Shown: piece by piece, positions 10,643 to 19,967 of the stretch
Layout of the letters: each line of letters starts with the position of its first letter
How positions within the stretch are numbered: the first letter of the stretch is position 1
Source of the DNA: an uncultured Oscillospiraceae bacterium
Lineage (GTDB): Bacteria > Bacillota > Clostridia > Oscillospirales > Ruminococcaceae
Length of the DNA: 58,121 nucleotides
NCBI GenBank assembly: GCA_949745795.1
Contig: CATKAZ010000074.1
Coordinates: 1 to 58,121, forward strand
Direction: 5' to 3'
Position numbers and translations under genes: made by a program
The notes under the pieces: generated by a model
Database searches by the model: none
Seen by the model: the letters and a program-made list of their open reading frames with translations, nothing else
What the model was told of the DNA's origin: nothing

Positions 10643-11821
10643 ATGCAGGAAATAATACTTGTTAAATACGGTGAAATGGCCCTGAAAGGAATGAATAAAA
10701 AGACTTTTGAGGACATTTTGGTAAAAAATATAAAAAGACGTATAAAATCTCTTGGAAAAACTGAAATAACAAGAGCGCAGTCTACTATTTACATAGCTCC
10801 GCTTGATGAAAGTTTTGACGCAGACGAGGCTGTTGAAAGATTAAAAAAGATATTCGGTATTGCCGCACTTTGCCGTGCAGCGGTGTGTGAAAAGGATTTT
10901 GAAGATATAAAAACAAAAAGTATTGAGTATCTTGATGAAGTTTTAAGCTATGCCAAAACCTTTAAAGTTACGGCAAAAAGAGCAGATAAGAGTTTTCCTA
11001 TGAAATCTCCTGAAATATGCCGTGAACTGGGAGGAGTTCTGCTGGAAAAATTCTCTCATCTGACGGTAGATGTCATTAATCCGGAAATTACTGTTACCGT
11101 TGAAATTCGTGATACAAAAGCATACATTCATGCTGAAAACATAAAAGGTGCGGGGGGGCTTCCTGTAGGTACCAGCGGTCAGGCAATGCTTTTGTTGTCA
11201 GGCGGGATCGACAGTCCGGTAGCCGGATATATGCTGGCAAAAAGAGGAGTTCATATTTCTGCAATTCACTATGTAAGTCCTCCTTATACTTCCGAAAGAG
11301 CAAGGCTTAAGGTTGAACAGCTTTGCGAAAAGCTTACCGGTTACTGCGGAAGCATTGCTTTTTTCTGCGTTCCGTTTACTGAAATACAGGAGGCTATAAA
11401 AAATAATTGCCCGGAAGAATTCTTTACTATAATAATGAGAAGACTAATGATGAAAATAGCTCAGAAGATATGTGAAAGGGAACATTGTCTGGCGCTTATA
11501 ACAGGCGAAAGCGTAGGGCAGGTGGCAAGTCAGACTATGAACGCTTTGGCGTGTACCGATGCAGTATGCGAAATTCCGGTTTTCCGTCCGCTTATCGGAA
11601 TGGATAAGACGGAAATTATAGAAATAGCCAGAAAAATTGATACTTTTGAAACTTCAATTCTTCCTTATGAGGACTGCTGTACGGTATTTACTCCAAGGCA
11701 CCCAAAGGTAAGACCTCTTCTTGCCGATGTTGAATCTGCTGAAAATAATTTTGATTTTTCGGAGCTTATTAATGAAGCTGTAGAAAAAACAGAACTGAAA
11801 ATATTCAATATTGAAAAATAA
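10643..11821 (+). CDS. thiI: tRNA 4-thiouridine synthetase ThiI, rhodanese-less form
   Basis: Transfers sulfur to U8 of tRNA; in some bacteria also takes part in thiazole synthesis. 392 residues from the ATG at 10643 (AAAGGA 9 bases upstream). Order: N-terminal ferredoxin-like region (EIILVKYGEMALKGMNKKTF), THUMP domain (to about 160), then PP-loop pyrophosphatase with SGGIDSPVAGY. The C-terminal rhodanese domain of the E. coli protein is absent; the frame ends soon after EDCCTVFTPRHPK. Known Firmicute ThiI of this form receives sulfur directly from a partner cysteine desulfurase, and one is encoded upstream at 8667. Confidence 0.93.
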   Translation: MQEIILVKYGEMALKGMNKKTFEDILVKNIKRRIKSLGKTEITRAQSTIYIAPLDESFDADEAVERLKKIFGIAALCRAAVCEKDFEDIKTKSIEYLDEVLSYAKTFKVTAKRADKSFPMKSPEICRELGGVLLEKFSHLTVDVINPEITVTVEIRDTKAYIHAENIKGAGGLPVGTSGQAMLLLSGGIDSPVAGYMLAKRGVHISAIHYVSPPYTSERARLKVEQLCEKLTGYCGSIAFFCVPFTEIQEAIKNNCPEEFFTIIMRRLMMKIAQKICEREHCLALITGESVGQVASQTMNALACTDAVCEIPVFRPLIGMDKTEIIEIARKIDTFETSILPYEDCCTVFTPRHPKVRPLLADVESAENNFDFSELINEAVEKTELKIFNIEK

Positions 11822-11866
11822 TATTAAGAAATGGTTAATTAAATAAATAAAATTTTTGGTGAAAAT

Positions 11867-13465
11867 ATGAAAAAATCAGATAGAAACTTAGGTGAAATAG
11901 GACAAACTTCCAAAGTGACTGCTGAAAATCTTGACAAATTGGTTACAGATGTAGTAAAATTGTTATTGTGTAAAGGGGTTACTATAGCTACAGCCGAAAG
12001 CTGTACCGGCGGACTCCTTTCTGAGCTTATTACATCAGTACCAGGAGCTTCAAAAATATTTGAAATCGGAGTCTGCACATACTCAAATAAAATAAAACAT
12101 GAATATCTCGGTGTTCCAAAATCTCTTTTCAGGGAATACGGAGCTGTGAGCAGACAGGTTGCCTTGGCAATGGTTTCAGGACTTCAAAAACAATCCGGAG
12201 CGGATATATGCATTTCGGTTACCGGAACGGCAGGTCCTGCCGGAGGAACTCGTGAAAAGCCTGTGGGTACTGTTTATGTCGGAATAAGCTGCGGCAGAAA
12301 AAGAATAGTAAAGCTTCTGAAATTATGGGAGCTTGAAGATAAAAGCCGTGATAATATAAGAATGAATGCGGCTTACAGGATTTTTGAATTTATCGGTCAG
12401 ATGGTTTCCATAATGCCGGATAATCTTCCGGAAAGTGATGATGAACCGGAAGTTCCCGAAAAAAATTATATGGACGTTGTCAGAAATCTTCTTCCGTGGA
12501 AAGGTGATCCGTTTTCACAGATAATAAGAAAAATTGTCTTTATGGGATCGGTTGTTGTATTTACTGTGTGCCTTTTTATGGTAGTAGATTATTATTGGGA
12601 GAATCACAAGAATAAACAGCTGGGCGATGACCTTCAGAAAATATACAGCGAAGCGGAATTTTCTTCTGAAACTATTGAAACGGGAGATTCTAAGCCTGAG
12701 AAGATTTGGACTCTTAAAGACGGTGCTAAGCTTCTTTTGGAAAGAAACAGCGATGTAGTAGGATATATTAATATTCCGGATACCGTTATCAGCTATCCTG
12801 TTGTTCAGAGAAGAAATGAAGACGGCAACGATTACTATATGAATAAAAATATTGACAAGGAAGAGGCAAAGGCGGGAACGATTTTCCTAGACTGGAGAAA
12901 TAATTTTGATTATGTGGTTAAGGGCACTAAGGTAATGGAAAATTCACAGAATCTTGTTATTTACGGTCATGATATGAAAGATGATTCTATGTTCGGCAGC
13001 TTGGGATATTATAAAGACAGCTACGGATATTACAGTGAACATCCGATTATTGAATTGAGTTCTAATTATGAAACTTATAAATATAAAATTTTTGCGTACT
13101 TCATTGTTGACGCTGAGGACGAAACAGAAACAAAGTTCGATTGCTGGAATACATTGGATTTTGAAAATGAAAAGCAGTTTTATGAGTATGTCAATAACGC
13201 AAGAAAACGTGCGCTGACGCTTAATGATGTAGATGTGAGATATGGTGACCAGCTTCTTACCTTGCAGACTTGCAACAGTATGTTTGATACTGCCAGACTT
13301 TTTGTTATGGCAAGAATGGTAAGAGAAGGCGAAGATCCATATGAAGGCACGGATAATGTCAGAGATAATGACAACATTCTTTGGCCTTCAATATATTATA
13401 ACTGGAATGAAAATAATTATGATCCTGACGCAGAGTTTGAAGGTTATCCGTTTGCGTCGAACTGA
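11867..13465 (+). CDS. Fusion of a PncC/CinA-C (NMN amidase) domain with a membrane-anchored class B sortase
   Basis: One uninterrupted 532-residue frame. Residues ~22-178 are a CinA C-terminal domain: TAESCTGGLLSELIT, GVCTYSNKIKHEYLGV, GAVS, ISVTGTAGPAGGTREKPVGTVY, the signature of nicotinamide mononucleotide deamidase PncC. A linker (180-215) leads to one membrane helix (~223-240). Residues ~285-490 are a class B sortase with VGYINIPDTVISYPVVQ, His368 in VIYGHDM, Cys469 in LLTLQTC and Arg477 in TARLFV. Topology fits: cytoplasmic PncC, extracellular sortase. A lipoprotein sortase and a SpoIID-like gene follow. Ribosome binding site is weak (GGTGA, 5 bases). Confidence 0.9.
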   Translation: MKKSDRNLGEIGQTSKVTAENLDKLVTDVVKLLLCKGVTIATAESCTGGLLSELITSVPGASKIFEIGVCTYSNKIKHEYLGVPKSLFREYGAVSRQVALAMVSGLQKQSGADICISVTGTAGPAGGTREKPVGTVYVGISCGRKRIVKLLKLWELEDKSRDNIRMNAAYRIFEFIGQMVSIMPDNLPESDDEPEVPEKNYMDVVRNLLPWKGDPFSQIIRKIVFMGSVVVFTVCLFMVVDYYWENHKNKQLGDDLQKIYSEAEFSSETIETGDSKPEKIWTLKDGAKLLLERNSDVVGYINIPDTVISYPVVQRRNEDGNDYYMNKNIDKEEAKAGTIFLDWRNNFDYVVKGTKVMENSQNLVIYGHDMKDDSMFGSLGYYKDSYGYYSEHPIIELSSNYETYKYKIFAYFIVDAEDETETKFDCWNTLDFENEKQFYEYVNNARKRALTLNDVDVRYGDQLLTLQTCNSMFDTARLFVMARMVREGEDPYEGTDNVRDNDNILWPSIYYNWNENNYDPDAEFEGYPFASN

Positions 13466-13502
13466 GGAATAAAATAAAGGAACAAAAGAACAGAGGTAAA
13501 AA

Positions 13503-14390
13503 ATGAAAACAAAGAAAATATTGATTGCCTGTGCTGCATCATTGGCAATAGCTGTATCATCAATGATGACAGGCTGTAACAAGAAGGACTCCGAAGCTTC
13601 ACAGGCGGCAGATGTTCTGGAACCTGCAACGGAAGCTCCTACAGAAACAGCTGAACTCCCTGATATAGAGGATTTTTCACCGGAACCTGACGGTATGCTC
13701 GGCAGGGCAAGGTCACTTCGTGCCGTGAATGATGATGTTGTCGGTTACATAAGAATCAGCAATACTTATGTTGATTATCCGGTAACACAGTATGACGGCG
13801 AAGACCTTGATGTGCAGGGAAATGCCTATTATTTGGATACTGATTTATATGGTAATTATTTGGAATCCGGAACTGTTTTTATGGATTATCGTGATAATTT
13901 CGGACCTGATGAAAGTAAACAGTCACAAAATCTTGTGCTTTACGGTCATAATATGCTGAACGGCACAAAGTTTGCTACATTGCATTATTACAGACAGGAT
14001 GATACTTTTTATGAGAAAAATCCTATAATTGAATTCAGTTCAAATTATAATGATTATAAATATATTATATTCGGTTATTTTATTACAAGCGGCGATTACG
14101 GTGAAAACGCTTACGGTCCGGAATTTGCATACTGGGATATGGAAAATATGGACGAAAAGGAATTTAACGAGTATGTTGATACCGTACATGAAAGATCAGT
14201 GGTTTCTCCTGATATCGATGTAAAGTACGGTGATCAGCTTATTACACTTTCGACATGCTTTATGGATGAAGATAATTCACGCTTGCTGGTAATCGGAAGA
14301 CGTTTGCGTGACCATGAAACAACCGATAATATAGATAAGGCAAATACAACTAAAACTGAGACCGAAGATTCTGAAGAGTCTCAGGAATAA
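13503..14390 (+). CDS. Class B sortase-like lipoprotein
   Basis: 295 residues. Instead of a membrane helix it has a lipoprotein signal with lipobox MTGC, Cys25. After a Thr/Glu/Pro-rich linker (30-60) the sortase B fold follows the same motif order as the upstream fusion: VGYIRISNTYVDYPVTQ, His149 in VLYGHNM, Cys252 in LITLSTC, Arg260 in SRLLVIG. The C-terminus is acidic and Thr/Ser-rich. All three catalytic residues are kept, so transpeptidase or hydrolase activity is likely. It is 37 bases after the fusion gene, in one operon; the two sortases look like paralogues. No LPXTG- or NPQTN-type substrate is encoded next to them. Confidence 0.87.
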   Translation: MKTKKILIACAASLAIAVSSMMTGCNKKDSEASQAADVLEPATEAPTETAELPDIEDFSPEPDGMLGRARSLRAVNDDVVGYIRISNTYVDYPVTQYDGEDLDVQGNAYYLDTDLYGNYLESGTVFMDYRDNFGPDESKQSQNLVLYGHNMLNGTKFATLHYYRQDDTFYEKNPIIEFSSNYNDYKYIIFGYFITSGDYGENAYGPEFAYWDMENMDEKEFNEYVDTVHERSVVSPDIDVKYGDQLITLSTCFMDEDNSRLLVIGRRLRDHETTDNIDKANTTKTETEDSEESQE

Positions 14391-14411
14391 AAAATAGCAT
14401 TGGAGAGATAT

Positions 14412-15575
14412 ATGTACATAAGGAAAAGTAAAAAAATTATATCAGCATCATTATCAGTTTTGGTTATGAGTTCTGTTATTTGCGGAAGAATTATGTATAA
14501 TATTAATGCGGTTGAAGAAGATCCGAAAACAATTGTTTCGGATTATGAGAATTCTGTAAAAACCCGATCGGAAGCAAATGATGATACTGTACATATGTGG
14601 AAAGCAGTACTTTCCGAATATGGCAGCAGTTTTTCAATTGTAGATTATGAAACTGTTGAAGTGGAAGAAGAAACCAAAGCTGAAGAAGACAAAAATAAAG
14701 AGGAAATAACAGCAGGGGATTCAGGTGAATATGATTCCTCGGACTATATTGAATCAAGCGGCAATACAGGTATTGTAGATGTTCCTGAAAGACCGGATTA
14801 TACTCCGATTGACATTGAATCAGGTAATTTTGGTTTTACAACTTATGGATACGGTCATGGAGTCGGTTTAAGTCAAAACGGTGCAAATCATTATGCTTCT
14901 TATGCAGGATGGAACTATCAGCAGATATTGCAGCATTATTATCCCGGAACTTATATCTCAAATTCAGGCACTGCTGAAAAAGAAACTATTTCAGCCGGCG
15001 GCGTAAGCGGTTCGGCATTGGACATTGTTTCAATGGTGACTTATAATGAAGTCGGTTCTTCTATGAATAATGAAGCAATTAAGGCTCAGGCTGTGGCTGT
15101 TTATACTTATATTAAATATAAGGGCGGTAATGCCAGTGATTTGTATCCGGCATCAAATCCTCCTCAGAATGTTGTAAACGCAGTTAAATCGGTACTTGGC
15201 GAAGCTGTATGTTATGACGGAAGCTATGCGCTTGCTATGTTCTGTGCTTCAAGCGGCGGCAGTACTGCTTCATGTTATGATGTATTCTATGAAGATATTC
15301 CTTATTTGAGAAGCGTTGCTTGTGAATATGACAGTCAATGTGACCCTCATTATGGAACGGTAGAAGTATTCAGCGCTGAAGAATTAAAGTCGATTCTTGA
15401 ATCAAATCTTGGAATTACATTGTCAGATAATCCATCAAACTGGGTTTCTATTATTGAAGGTGACGGCGGATATGCTGCGTATGTAGTAGTTGACGGACAG
15501 GTTACTGTTAAGGGTAATGATTTCAGATATTATTTAGGATTGAAATCACCTAAATTTGAATGTACATATTATTGA
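14412..15575 (+). CDS. Secreted SpoIID/LytB-domain protein with circularly permuted motif order
   Basis: 387 residues from the ATG at 14412 (GGAGAG 4 bases upstream; a TTG at 14400 overlaps that site). Signal or anchor helix at 8-25, then an acidic linker. The SpoIID family is a lytic transglycosylase cutting peptide-free glycan strands. Here the usual C-terminal motif (GYGHGVGLSQNGANHYASYA, then ILQHYYPGTY) stands first at ~140-182, and the usual N-terminal part follows: MVTYNEVGSSMNNEAIKAQA with the expected catalytic Glu213, CASSGGSTASCYD, IPYLRSVACEYD, and FRYYLGLKSPKF at the end. All motifs are present, only the order is rotated. Last gene of the sortase operon. Confidence 0.87.
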   Translation: MYIRKSKKIISASLSVLVMSSVICGRIMYNINAVEEDPKTIVSDYENSVKTRSEANDDTVHMWKAVLSEYGSSFSIVDYETVEVEEETKAEEDKNKEEITAGDSGEYDSSDYIESSGNTGIVDVPERPDYTPIDIESGNFGFTTYGYGHGVGLSQNGANHYASYAGWNYQQILQHYYPGTYISNSGTAEKETISAGGVSGSALDIVSMVTYNEVGSSMNNEAIKAQAVAVYTYIKYKGGNASDLYPASNPPQNVVNAVKSVLGEAVCYDGSYALAMFCASSGGSTASCYDVFYEDIPYLRSVACEYDSQCDPHYGTVEVFSAEELKSILESNLGITLSDNPSNWVSIIEGDGGYAAYVVVDGQVTVKGNDFRYYLGLKSPKFECTYY

Positions 15576-15580
15576 TTAAA

Positions 15581-15612
15581 ACGGCATTGCTGATAAGTTT
15601 CGGCAATGCCGT
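15581..15612. terminator. Hairpin after the sortase/SpoIID operon
   Basis: 10-bp stem ACGGCATTGC/GCAATGCCGT with 12-base loop. No T-run follows, so termination by it is uncertain; a TATAAT for the next gene lies at 15621-15626. Confidence 0.45.
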
Positions 15613-15647
15613 AAATACTATATAATAGAAACATAGGAGGCAAGGAA

Positions 15648-16946
15648 ATGAATATTTGTGATATTATTTTTAAAACAAAACGTAAAAATAAATTAACTGA
15701 AAGTGAAATAAAATGGTTGATTAAGGGATATGTAAATGGAGAGATACCTGATTATCAAATGTCTGCATGGCTTATGGCGGTTTGTTTTAATTCACTGACT
15801 GTTGAAGAAACTTTGACTCTAACTGAGGTTATGAGAGATTCCGGAGATATACTGGACTTAAGCAATATACATGGAATTACTGTTGATAAGCACAGTACCG
15901 GCGGTGTTGGGGATAAAACCAGTCTTATAATAGCTCCTATATGTGCGTCATGCGGAATTTATGTGCCTAAAATGTCGGGAAGAGGACTGGGATTTACAGG
16001 GGGTACTATTGATAAGCTTGAAAGTATCCCCGGATTTCAAGTAGATATTGACTTTGAGAAATATATTGATATTATAAATAAAAACGGCGCTGCAATAATT
16101 GCTCAGAGTGGTCATCTGGTTCCGGCAGATAAAAAAATATATGCCCTAAGAGATGTAACTGCAACTGTTGATAGTATTCCGCTTATTTGCTCGAGTATTA
16201 TGAGTAAAAAACTTGCCACGGGTGCGGATTGTATACTTCTTGATGTTAAGACAGGCAGCGGCGCTTTTATGAAAAATACAGAAGATGCGCAGAAGCTTGC
16301 AGAGCTTATGGTTCAAGTAGGTCAAAATGCAGGGAAAAAGTGCCGTGCCGTTATTACCGATATGAATGAACCGTTGGGAAATGCTGTAGGAAATTCATTG
16401 GAAGTAATTGAAGTATGTGAAATATTGTCCGGTCGAGAGAAAGGCAGACTTTATGAACTTTGCATTGTTCTTGCTGCAAATATGTTGGAATTAGGAGGAT
16501 TGGGAAATACAGATAATTGTATAAGACTTGCAGAAGACGCAATAACCAGCGGAAGGGCAATGGAGACATTCAAAAAAATGATTGAAGCACAAGGTGGGAA
16601 TCCTAAAATAACTGAAGATTATTCATTGTTTAAGCGGGCATTATATAAGTATGAACTAAAGGCCGATAAGAATGGGTATATATCTGCAATGGATAGTGAA
16701 AAAATCGGAATGGCGGCTTTGCTGACAGGTGCAGGACGACAAAACAAAAATGATAAAATTGACAGTTCAGCGGGAATAATTTTAAATAAGCATGTCGGTG
16801 ATTACGTCAGTCAAGGTGATATTATTTTGACACTTTATTCATCTGTAGTGCAAAATTTTTATGAAGCAGCAAATAAGGCGTCTGATGCTATTGAAATATC
16901 AGGAGTTGTGCCGAAAATCAGTCCCGTAGTTATTCAAATTATTTAA
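15648..16946 (+). CDS. pdp: Pyrimidine-nucleoside phosphorylase
   Basis: Phosphorolyses uridine or thymidine to base plus (deoxy)ribose-1-phosphate. 432 residues, normal length. KHSTGGVGDKTSLI and the family signature SGRGLGFTGGTIDKLESI are present, followed by VKTGSGAFM. AGGAGG is 8 bases before the ATG. It stands alone; the pyrimidine salvage partner cytidine deaminase is at 57573. Confidence 0.95.
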   Translation: MNICDIIFKTKRKNKLTESEIKWLIKGYVNGEIPDYQMSAWLMAVCFNSLTVEETLTLTEVMRDSGDILDLSNIHGITVDKHSTGGVGDKTSLIIAPICASCGIYVPKMSGRGLGFTGGTIDKLESIPGFQVDIDFEKYIDIINKNGAAIIAQSGHLVPADKKIYALRDVTATVDSIPLICSSIMSKKLATGADCILLDVKTGSGAFMKNTEDAQKLAELMVQVGQNAGKKCRAVITDMNEPLGNAVGNSLEVIEVCEILSGREKGRLYELCIVLAANMLELGGLGNTDNCIRLAEDAITSGRAMETFKKMIEAQGGNPKITEDYSLFKRALYKYELKADKNGYISAMDSEKIGMAALLTGAGRQNKNDKIDSSAGIILNKHVGDYVSQGDIILTLYSSVVQNFYEAANKASDAIEISGVVPKISPVVIQII

Positions 16947-16973
16947 AATAATATTATTTGTTTATTATTACTA

Positions 16974-17002
16974 TTGACTTATTTGGAATTAAAGTGTAAA
17001 AT
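16974..17002 (+). promoter_or_regulatory. Sigma-A promoter of the zinc-ribbon gene
   Basis: TTGACT (16974-16979), 17 bases, TAAAAT (16997-17002). Confidence 0.7.
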
Positions 17003-17045
17003 AATTCTAATAATATAATTAACAATTTTCAGGAGGATATTAGTT

Positions 17046-17528
17046 ATGGCTTTTTGGGATAAGGTAAAGGGCGTTGCAAATGACGCAATGAATACTTTAA
17101 GCGATGCAGCTAAGGATGTTACCGAAAGCGCAAAGGAAATGAATGAAAAATCAAAAATAAACAGAGCAATAAGGGCTGAAGAAGGCAAAATCAATAATCT
17201 TTATATGATTATCGGTGAAAAAATGTTTAACGAAAACTCTTCTGCACCTGCTGGATTTGAGGATCAGTTTGCCGGAATTAATACAGCTAAAAATGAAATT
17301 GAAAGACTGAAACAGGAACTTTCCAATATAGAATCTGCATCAAAGTGTCCCAAGTGCGGCGCTAAAATAAATCAGGGACAGAAATTCTGTCAGGGTTGTG
17401 GATATAATCTTGATGCACAGTCGGCTGATGTGCCGCAGGATTCAAACGGTTCTGGTCAGGTTATTGTAACTCAGGGACAGGAGGTTAATGAAGCTCCTAC
17501 ATCGTCAGATGGCAATGAAAACAATTAA
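17046..17528 (+). CDS. Zinc-ribbon protein with N-terminal helical region
   Basis: 160 residues. The first ~95 are predicted amphipathic/coiled helix (DKVKGVANDAMNTLSDAAKD, IERLKQELSNIES). Then a two-knuckle zinc ribbon CPKCG-x10-CQGCG (about 104-121), and a disordered Gln/Asn/Ser-rich tail. Known as a widespread zinc_ribbon_2-like architecture without a defined function. Cytoplasmic; no partner gene. Ribosome binding site AGGAGG 8 bases upstream. Confidence 0.75.
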   Translation: MAFWDKVKGVANDAMNTLSDAAKDVTESAKEMNEKSKINRAIRAEEGKINNLYMIIGEKMFNENSSAPAGFEDQFAGINTAKNEIERLKQELSNIESASKCPKCGAKINQGQKFCQGCGYNLDAQSADVPQDSNGSGQVIVTQGQEVNEAPTSSDGNENN

Positions 17529-17543
17529 ATTATAAAACAACAT

Positions 17544-17575
17544 AAAAAATCAGTCCTGAAGGACTGATTTTTTTG
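17544..17575. terminator. Bidirectional intrinsic terminator
   Basis: 11-bp stem AAAATCAGTCC/GGACTGATTTT with TGAA loop between convergent genes (17528 and cysK at 17577), T-runs on both strands. Confidence 0.85.
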
Positions 17576-17576
17576 T

Positions 17577-18506
17577 TTATTCAAAGAGTGCTGTTGAAAG
17601 ATATCGTTCACCTGTATCAGGCAAAAGCACTACAATATTTTTTCCCTTATTTTCCGGGTTTTCAGCAGTTTTTACTGCTGCCCACAGAGCCGCACCGCTG
17701 GAAATTCCCACAAGAATACCTTCGGTTTTGGCAAATGCTCTTCCGGTTTCAAAAGCAGCCTCATTAGGTACGGTTATTATTTCGTCGTAAATTTTTGTAT
17801 CAAGGATTTTCGGTACAAATCCGGCACCTATGCCTTGAATTTTATGAGGACCGGCTTTCCCTTCGCTTAAAACCGGAGAAGATTCCGGTTCTACGGCAAT
17901 CACTTTAATATTCGGATTTTTTGATTTAAGATACTGACCAACACCGGTTATAGTACCTCCGGTACCGATTCCGGCAATAAAAATATCAACCTTACCGTCG
18001 GTATCCTCCCAGATCTCCGGACCTGTTGTTTCCACATGAGCTTGGGGATTGGAAGGGTTTACAAATTGTCCCAGTATTACCGAGTCTTGTATTTCCTTGT
18101 TGAGTTCATCAGCTTTTGCAATAGCTCCTGACATGCCTTTTGAACCGTCTGTTAAAACGATTTCAGCACCGTAAGCCTTCAGTAGTTTTCTTCTTTCAAT
18201 ACTCATGGTTTCAGGCATTGTCATTATAGCTTTATATCCTTTTGCAGCCGCAACTGCCGCAAGACCTATTCCGGTATTTCCGCTTGTGGGTTCTATAATA
18301 GTAGATCCGGGTTTTAAAAGTCCTTTTTCTTCAGCGTCTTTAATCATCTGTTTTGCAACTCTGTCCTTAACACTTCCCGCAGGATTGAAATATTCAAGCT
18401 TTGCCAGGATAGATGCGTCAAGATTATTTTCAGACGCAAAGTTTGAGGCGTTAATAATCGGTGTTTTTCCGATAAGCTCTGTTATACTACTGTAAATATT
18501 TGACAT
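17577..18506 (-). CDS. cysK: Cysteine synthase A (O-acetylserine sulfhydrylase)
   Basis: PLP enzyme forming cysteine from O-acetylserine and sulfide. 309 residues, usual length. Start [21 protein letters not shown] lysine in [21 protein letters not shown] substrate loop; [12 protein letters not shown] phosphate-binding loop. AAGGAGG precedes the ATG. It follows metY by 12 bases, so both genes form a sulfur-assimilation operon. Confidence 0.96.
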   Translation of the reverse strand: MSNIYSSITELIGKTPIINASNFASENNLDASILAKLEYFNPAGSVKDRVAKQMIKDAEEKGLLKPGSTIIEPTSGNTGIGLAAVAAAKGYKAIMTMPETMSIERRKLLKAYGAEIVLTDGSKGMSGAIAKADELNKEIQDSVILGQFVNPSNPQAHVETTGPEIWEDTDGKVDIFIAGIGTGGTITGVGQYLKSKNPNIKVIAVEPESSPVLSEGKAGPHKIQGIGAGFVPKILDTKIYDEIITVPNEAAFETGRAFAKTEGILVGISSGAALWAAVKTAENPENKGKNIVVLLPDTGERYLSTALFE

Positions 18507-18518
18507 AAATTTTCCTCC

Positions 18519-19814
18519 TTAAATAGCCTTGAAAGCTTCTTCAAGATCAAATAAAATATCATCTATATGTTCAAGACCTATTGAAAGTCTTACTGTATTG
18601 GGTTTAATTCCCTGTTCTGCCAGTTCTGATTCATTAAGCTGTGAATGAGTTGTTGAAGCAGGGTGTATTACTAATGATTTAGCGTCCGCTACATTTGCAA
18701 GCAGTGAGAAAAGCTGAAGATTATCAATAAACTTTTTAGCTTCTTCTTCTCCGCCTTTTACTTCAAATGTGAATATTGAACCTCCGCCGTTAGGGAAATA
18801 TTTGTCATATAAATCTTTATAACCGTTTTCAGGTAAAGACGGGTGATTTACATGTTCAACTTTTGGGTGGTTTTTAAGGTATTCAACCACTTTTTTAGTA
18901 TTTTCCACATGACGTTCAACACGAAGTGAAAGTGTTTCCAGTCCCTGAGTGAGCAGAAATGCATTGAATGGTGAAATTGCAGCACCTGTATCACGCAGTA
19001 AAATAGCTCTGATTTTCGTAACAAATGCTGCTGCGCCGACAGCTTTGGTAAAGCTGATACCGTGATAGCTTGGGTTAGGTTCTGTAATGCTTGGGAATTT
19101 ACCGCTTGCTTCCCAGTCAAACTTACCGCTGTCAATTATGACGCCGCCCAGTGAAGTACCGTGTCCGCCGATAAATTTTGTTGCCGAATGAACAACAATG
19201 TCAGCGCCGTATTCGATAGGTCTGATGAGATAAGGAGTACCGAATGTATTATCAATAACAAGGGGAATTTTATGTGCATGAGCAATATCAGAGATTTTTT
19301 GAATATCGATAATATTTGAATTTGGATTTCCGAGAGTTTCAATAAAAATCGCTTTTGTATTTTCCTGAATAGCCTTTTCAAAGCTGCCTTCCTCATCGGG
19401 ATCAACAAAGGTTGTAGAAATACCGTATTCCGGAAGAGTATGAGCCAGTAGATTGTAAGAACCGCCGTAAATGGTTTTTGATGCTACTATATGGTCGCCT
19501 GCTTGAGCAAGATTTTGAATAGCGTATGTTATTGCGGCTGCTCCGCTTGCAACTGCAAGGGCTGCAACTCCGCCTTCAAGAGCAGCGATTCTCTGTTCAA
19601 AAACGTCTTGTGTAGGGTTAGTGAGACGTCCGTAAATGTTACCGGCATCTGTCAGACCGAATCTTGCAGCGGCGTGTTCAGAATTTCGGAATACATATGA
19701 TGTTGTCTGATATATAGGAACAGCTCTTGCGTCTGTTGCGGAATCAGGGTTTTCCTGACCTATGTGAAGCTGCTTTGTTTCAAAACGAAAATTTCTTTTA
19801 TCTTTTATACTCAT
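18519..19814 (-). CDS. metY: O-acetylhomoserine sulfhydrylase
   Basis: Makes homocysteine from O-acetylhomoserine and sulfide. 431 residues, the long form typical of MetY rather than the ~390-residue cystathionine synthases. Cys/Met-metabolism PLP family: [14 protein letters not shown] start, [15 protein letters not shown] lysine in [13 protein letters not shown], insert [21 protein letters not shown]. First gene of the metY-cysK operon. No S-box or T-box is visible in the leader; control is more likely at the promoter, through the dyad at 19941. Confidence 0.94.
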   Translation of the reverse strand: MSIKDKRNFRFETKQLHIGQENPDSATDARAVPIYQTTSYVFRNSEHAAARFGLTDAGNIYGRLTNPTQDVFEQRIAALEGGVAALAVASGAAAITYAIQNLAQAGDHIVASKTIYGGSYNLLAHTLPEYGISTTFVDPDEEGSFEKAIQENTKAIFIETLGNPNSNIIDIQKISDIAHAHKIPLVIDNTFGTPYLIRPIEYGADIVVHSATKFIGGHGTSLGGVIIDSGKFDWEASGKFPSITEPNPSYHGISFTKAVGAAAFVTKIRAILLRDTGAAISPFNAFLLTQGLETLSLRVERHVENTKKVVEYLKNHPKVEHVNHPSLPENGYKDLYDKYFPNGGGSIFTFEVKGGEEEAKKFIDNLQLFSLLANVADAKSLVIHPASTTHSQLNESELAEQGIKPNTVRLSIGLEHIDDILFDLEEAFKAI

Positions 19815-19940
19815 TTTTATTACCTCTCATTTAATAGTATTTTTGACAGTTTTAATTTATTAATTTTTTTTAATTGCACATTCGTGAATAACATCGAAAA
19901 TTATAAAAATACATAAAGAACCTCCAAAAGCTAAAGTGTA

Positions 19941-19961
19941 TTAATCCTATCGAATTGGTAT
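19941..19961. promoter_or_regulatory. Imperfect dyad, candidate Rrf2/CymR-type sulfur regulator site
   Basis: On the minus strand ATACCAAT-TCG-ATAGGATTAA, just downstream of the -10 box. The ATNGGNA-like half sites resemble sites bound by Rrf2-family cysteine regulators in Firmicutes. Assignment by resemblance and by the regulated genes. Confidence 0.5.
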
Positions 19962-19967
19962 GTTTTA

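Noticed and set aside
19840-19961. S-box or T-box riboswitch in the metY leader
   Set aside because: No K-turn, no T-box sequence and no terminator/antiterminator pair could be found; a promoter-proximal dyad explains control better.
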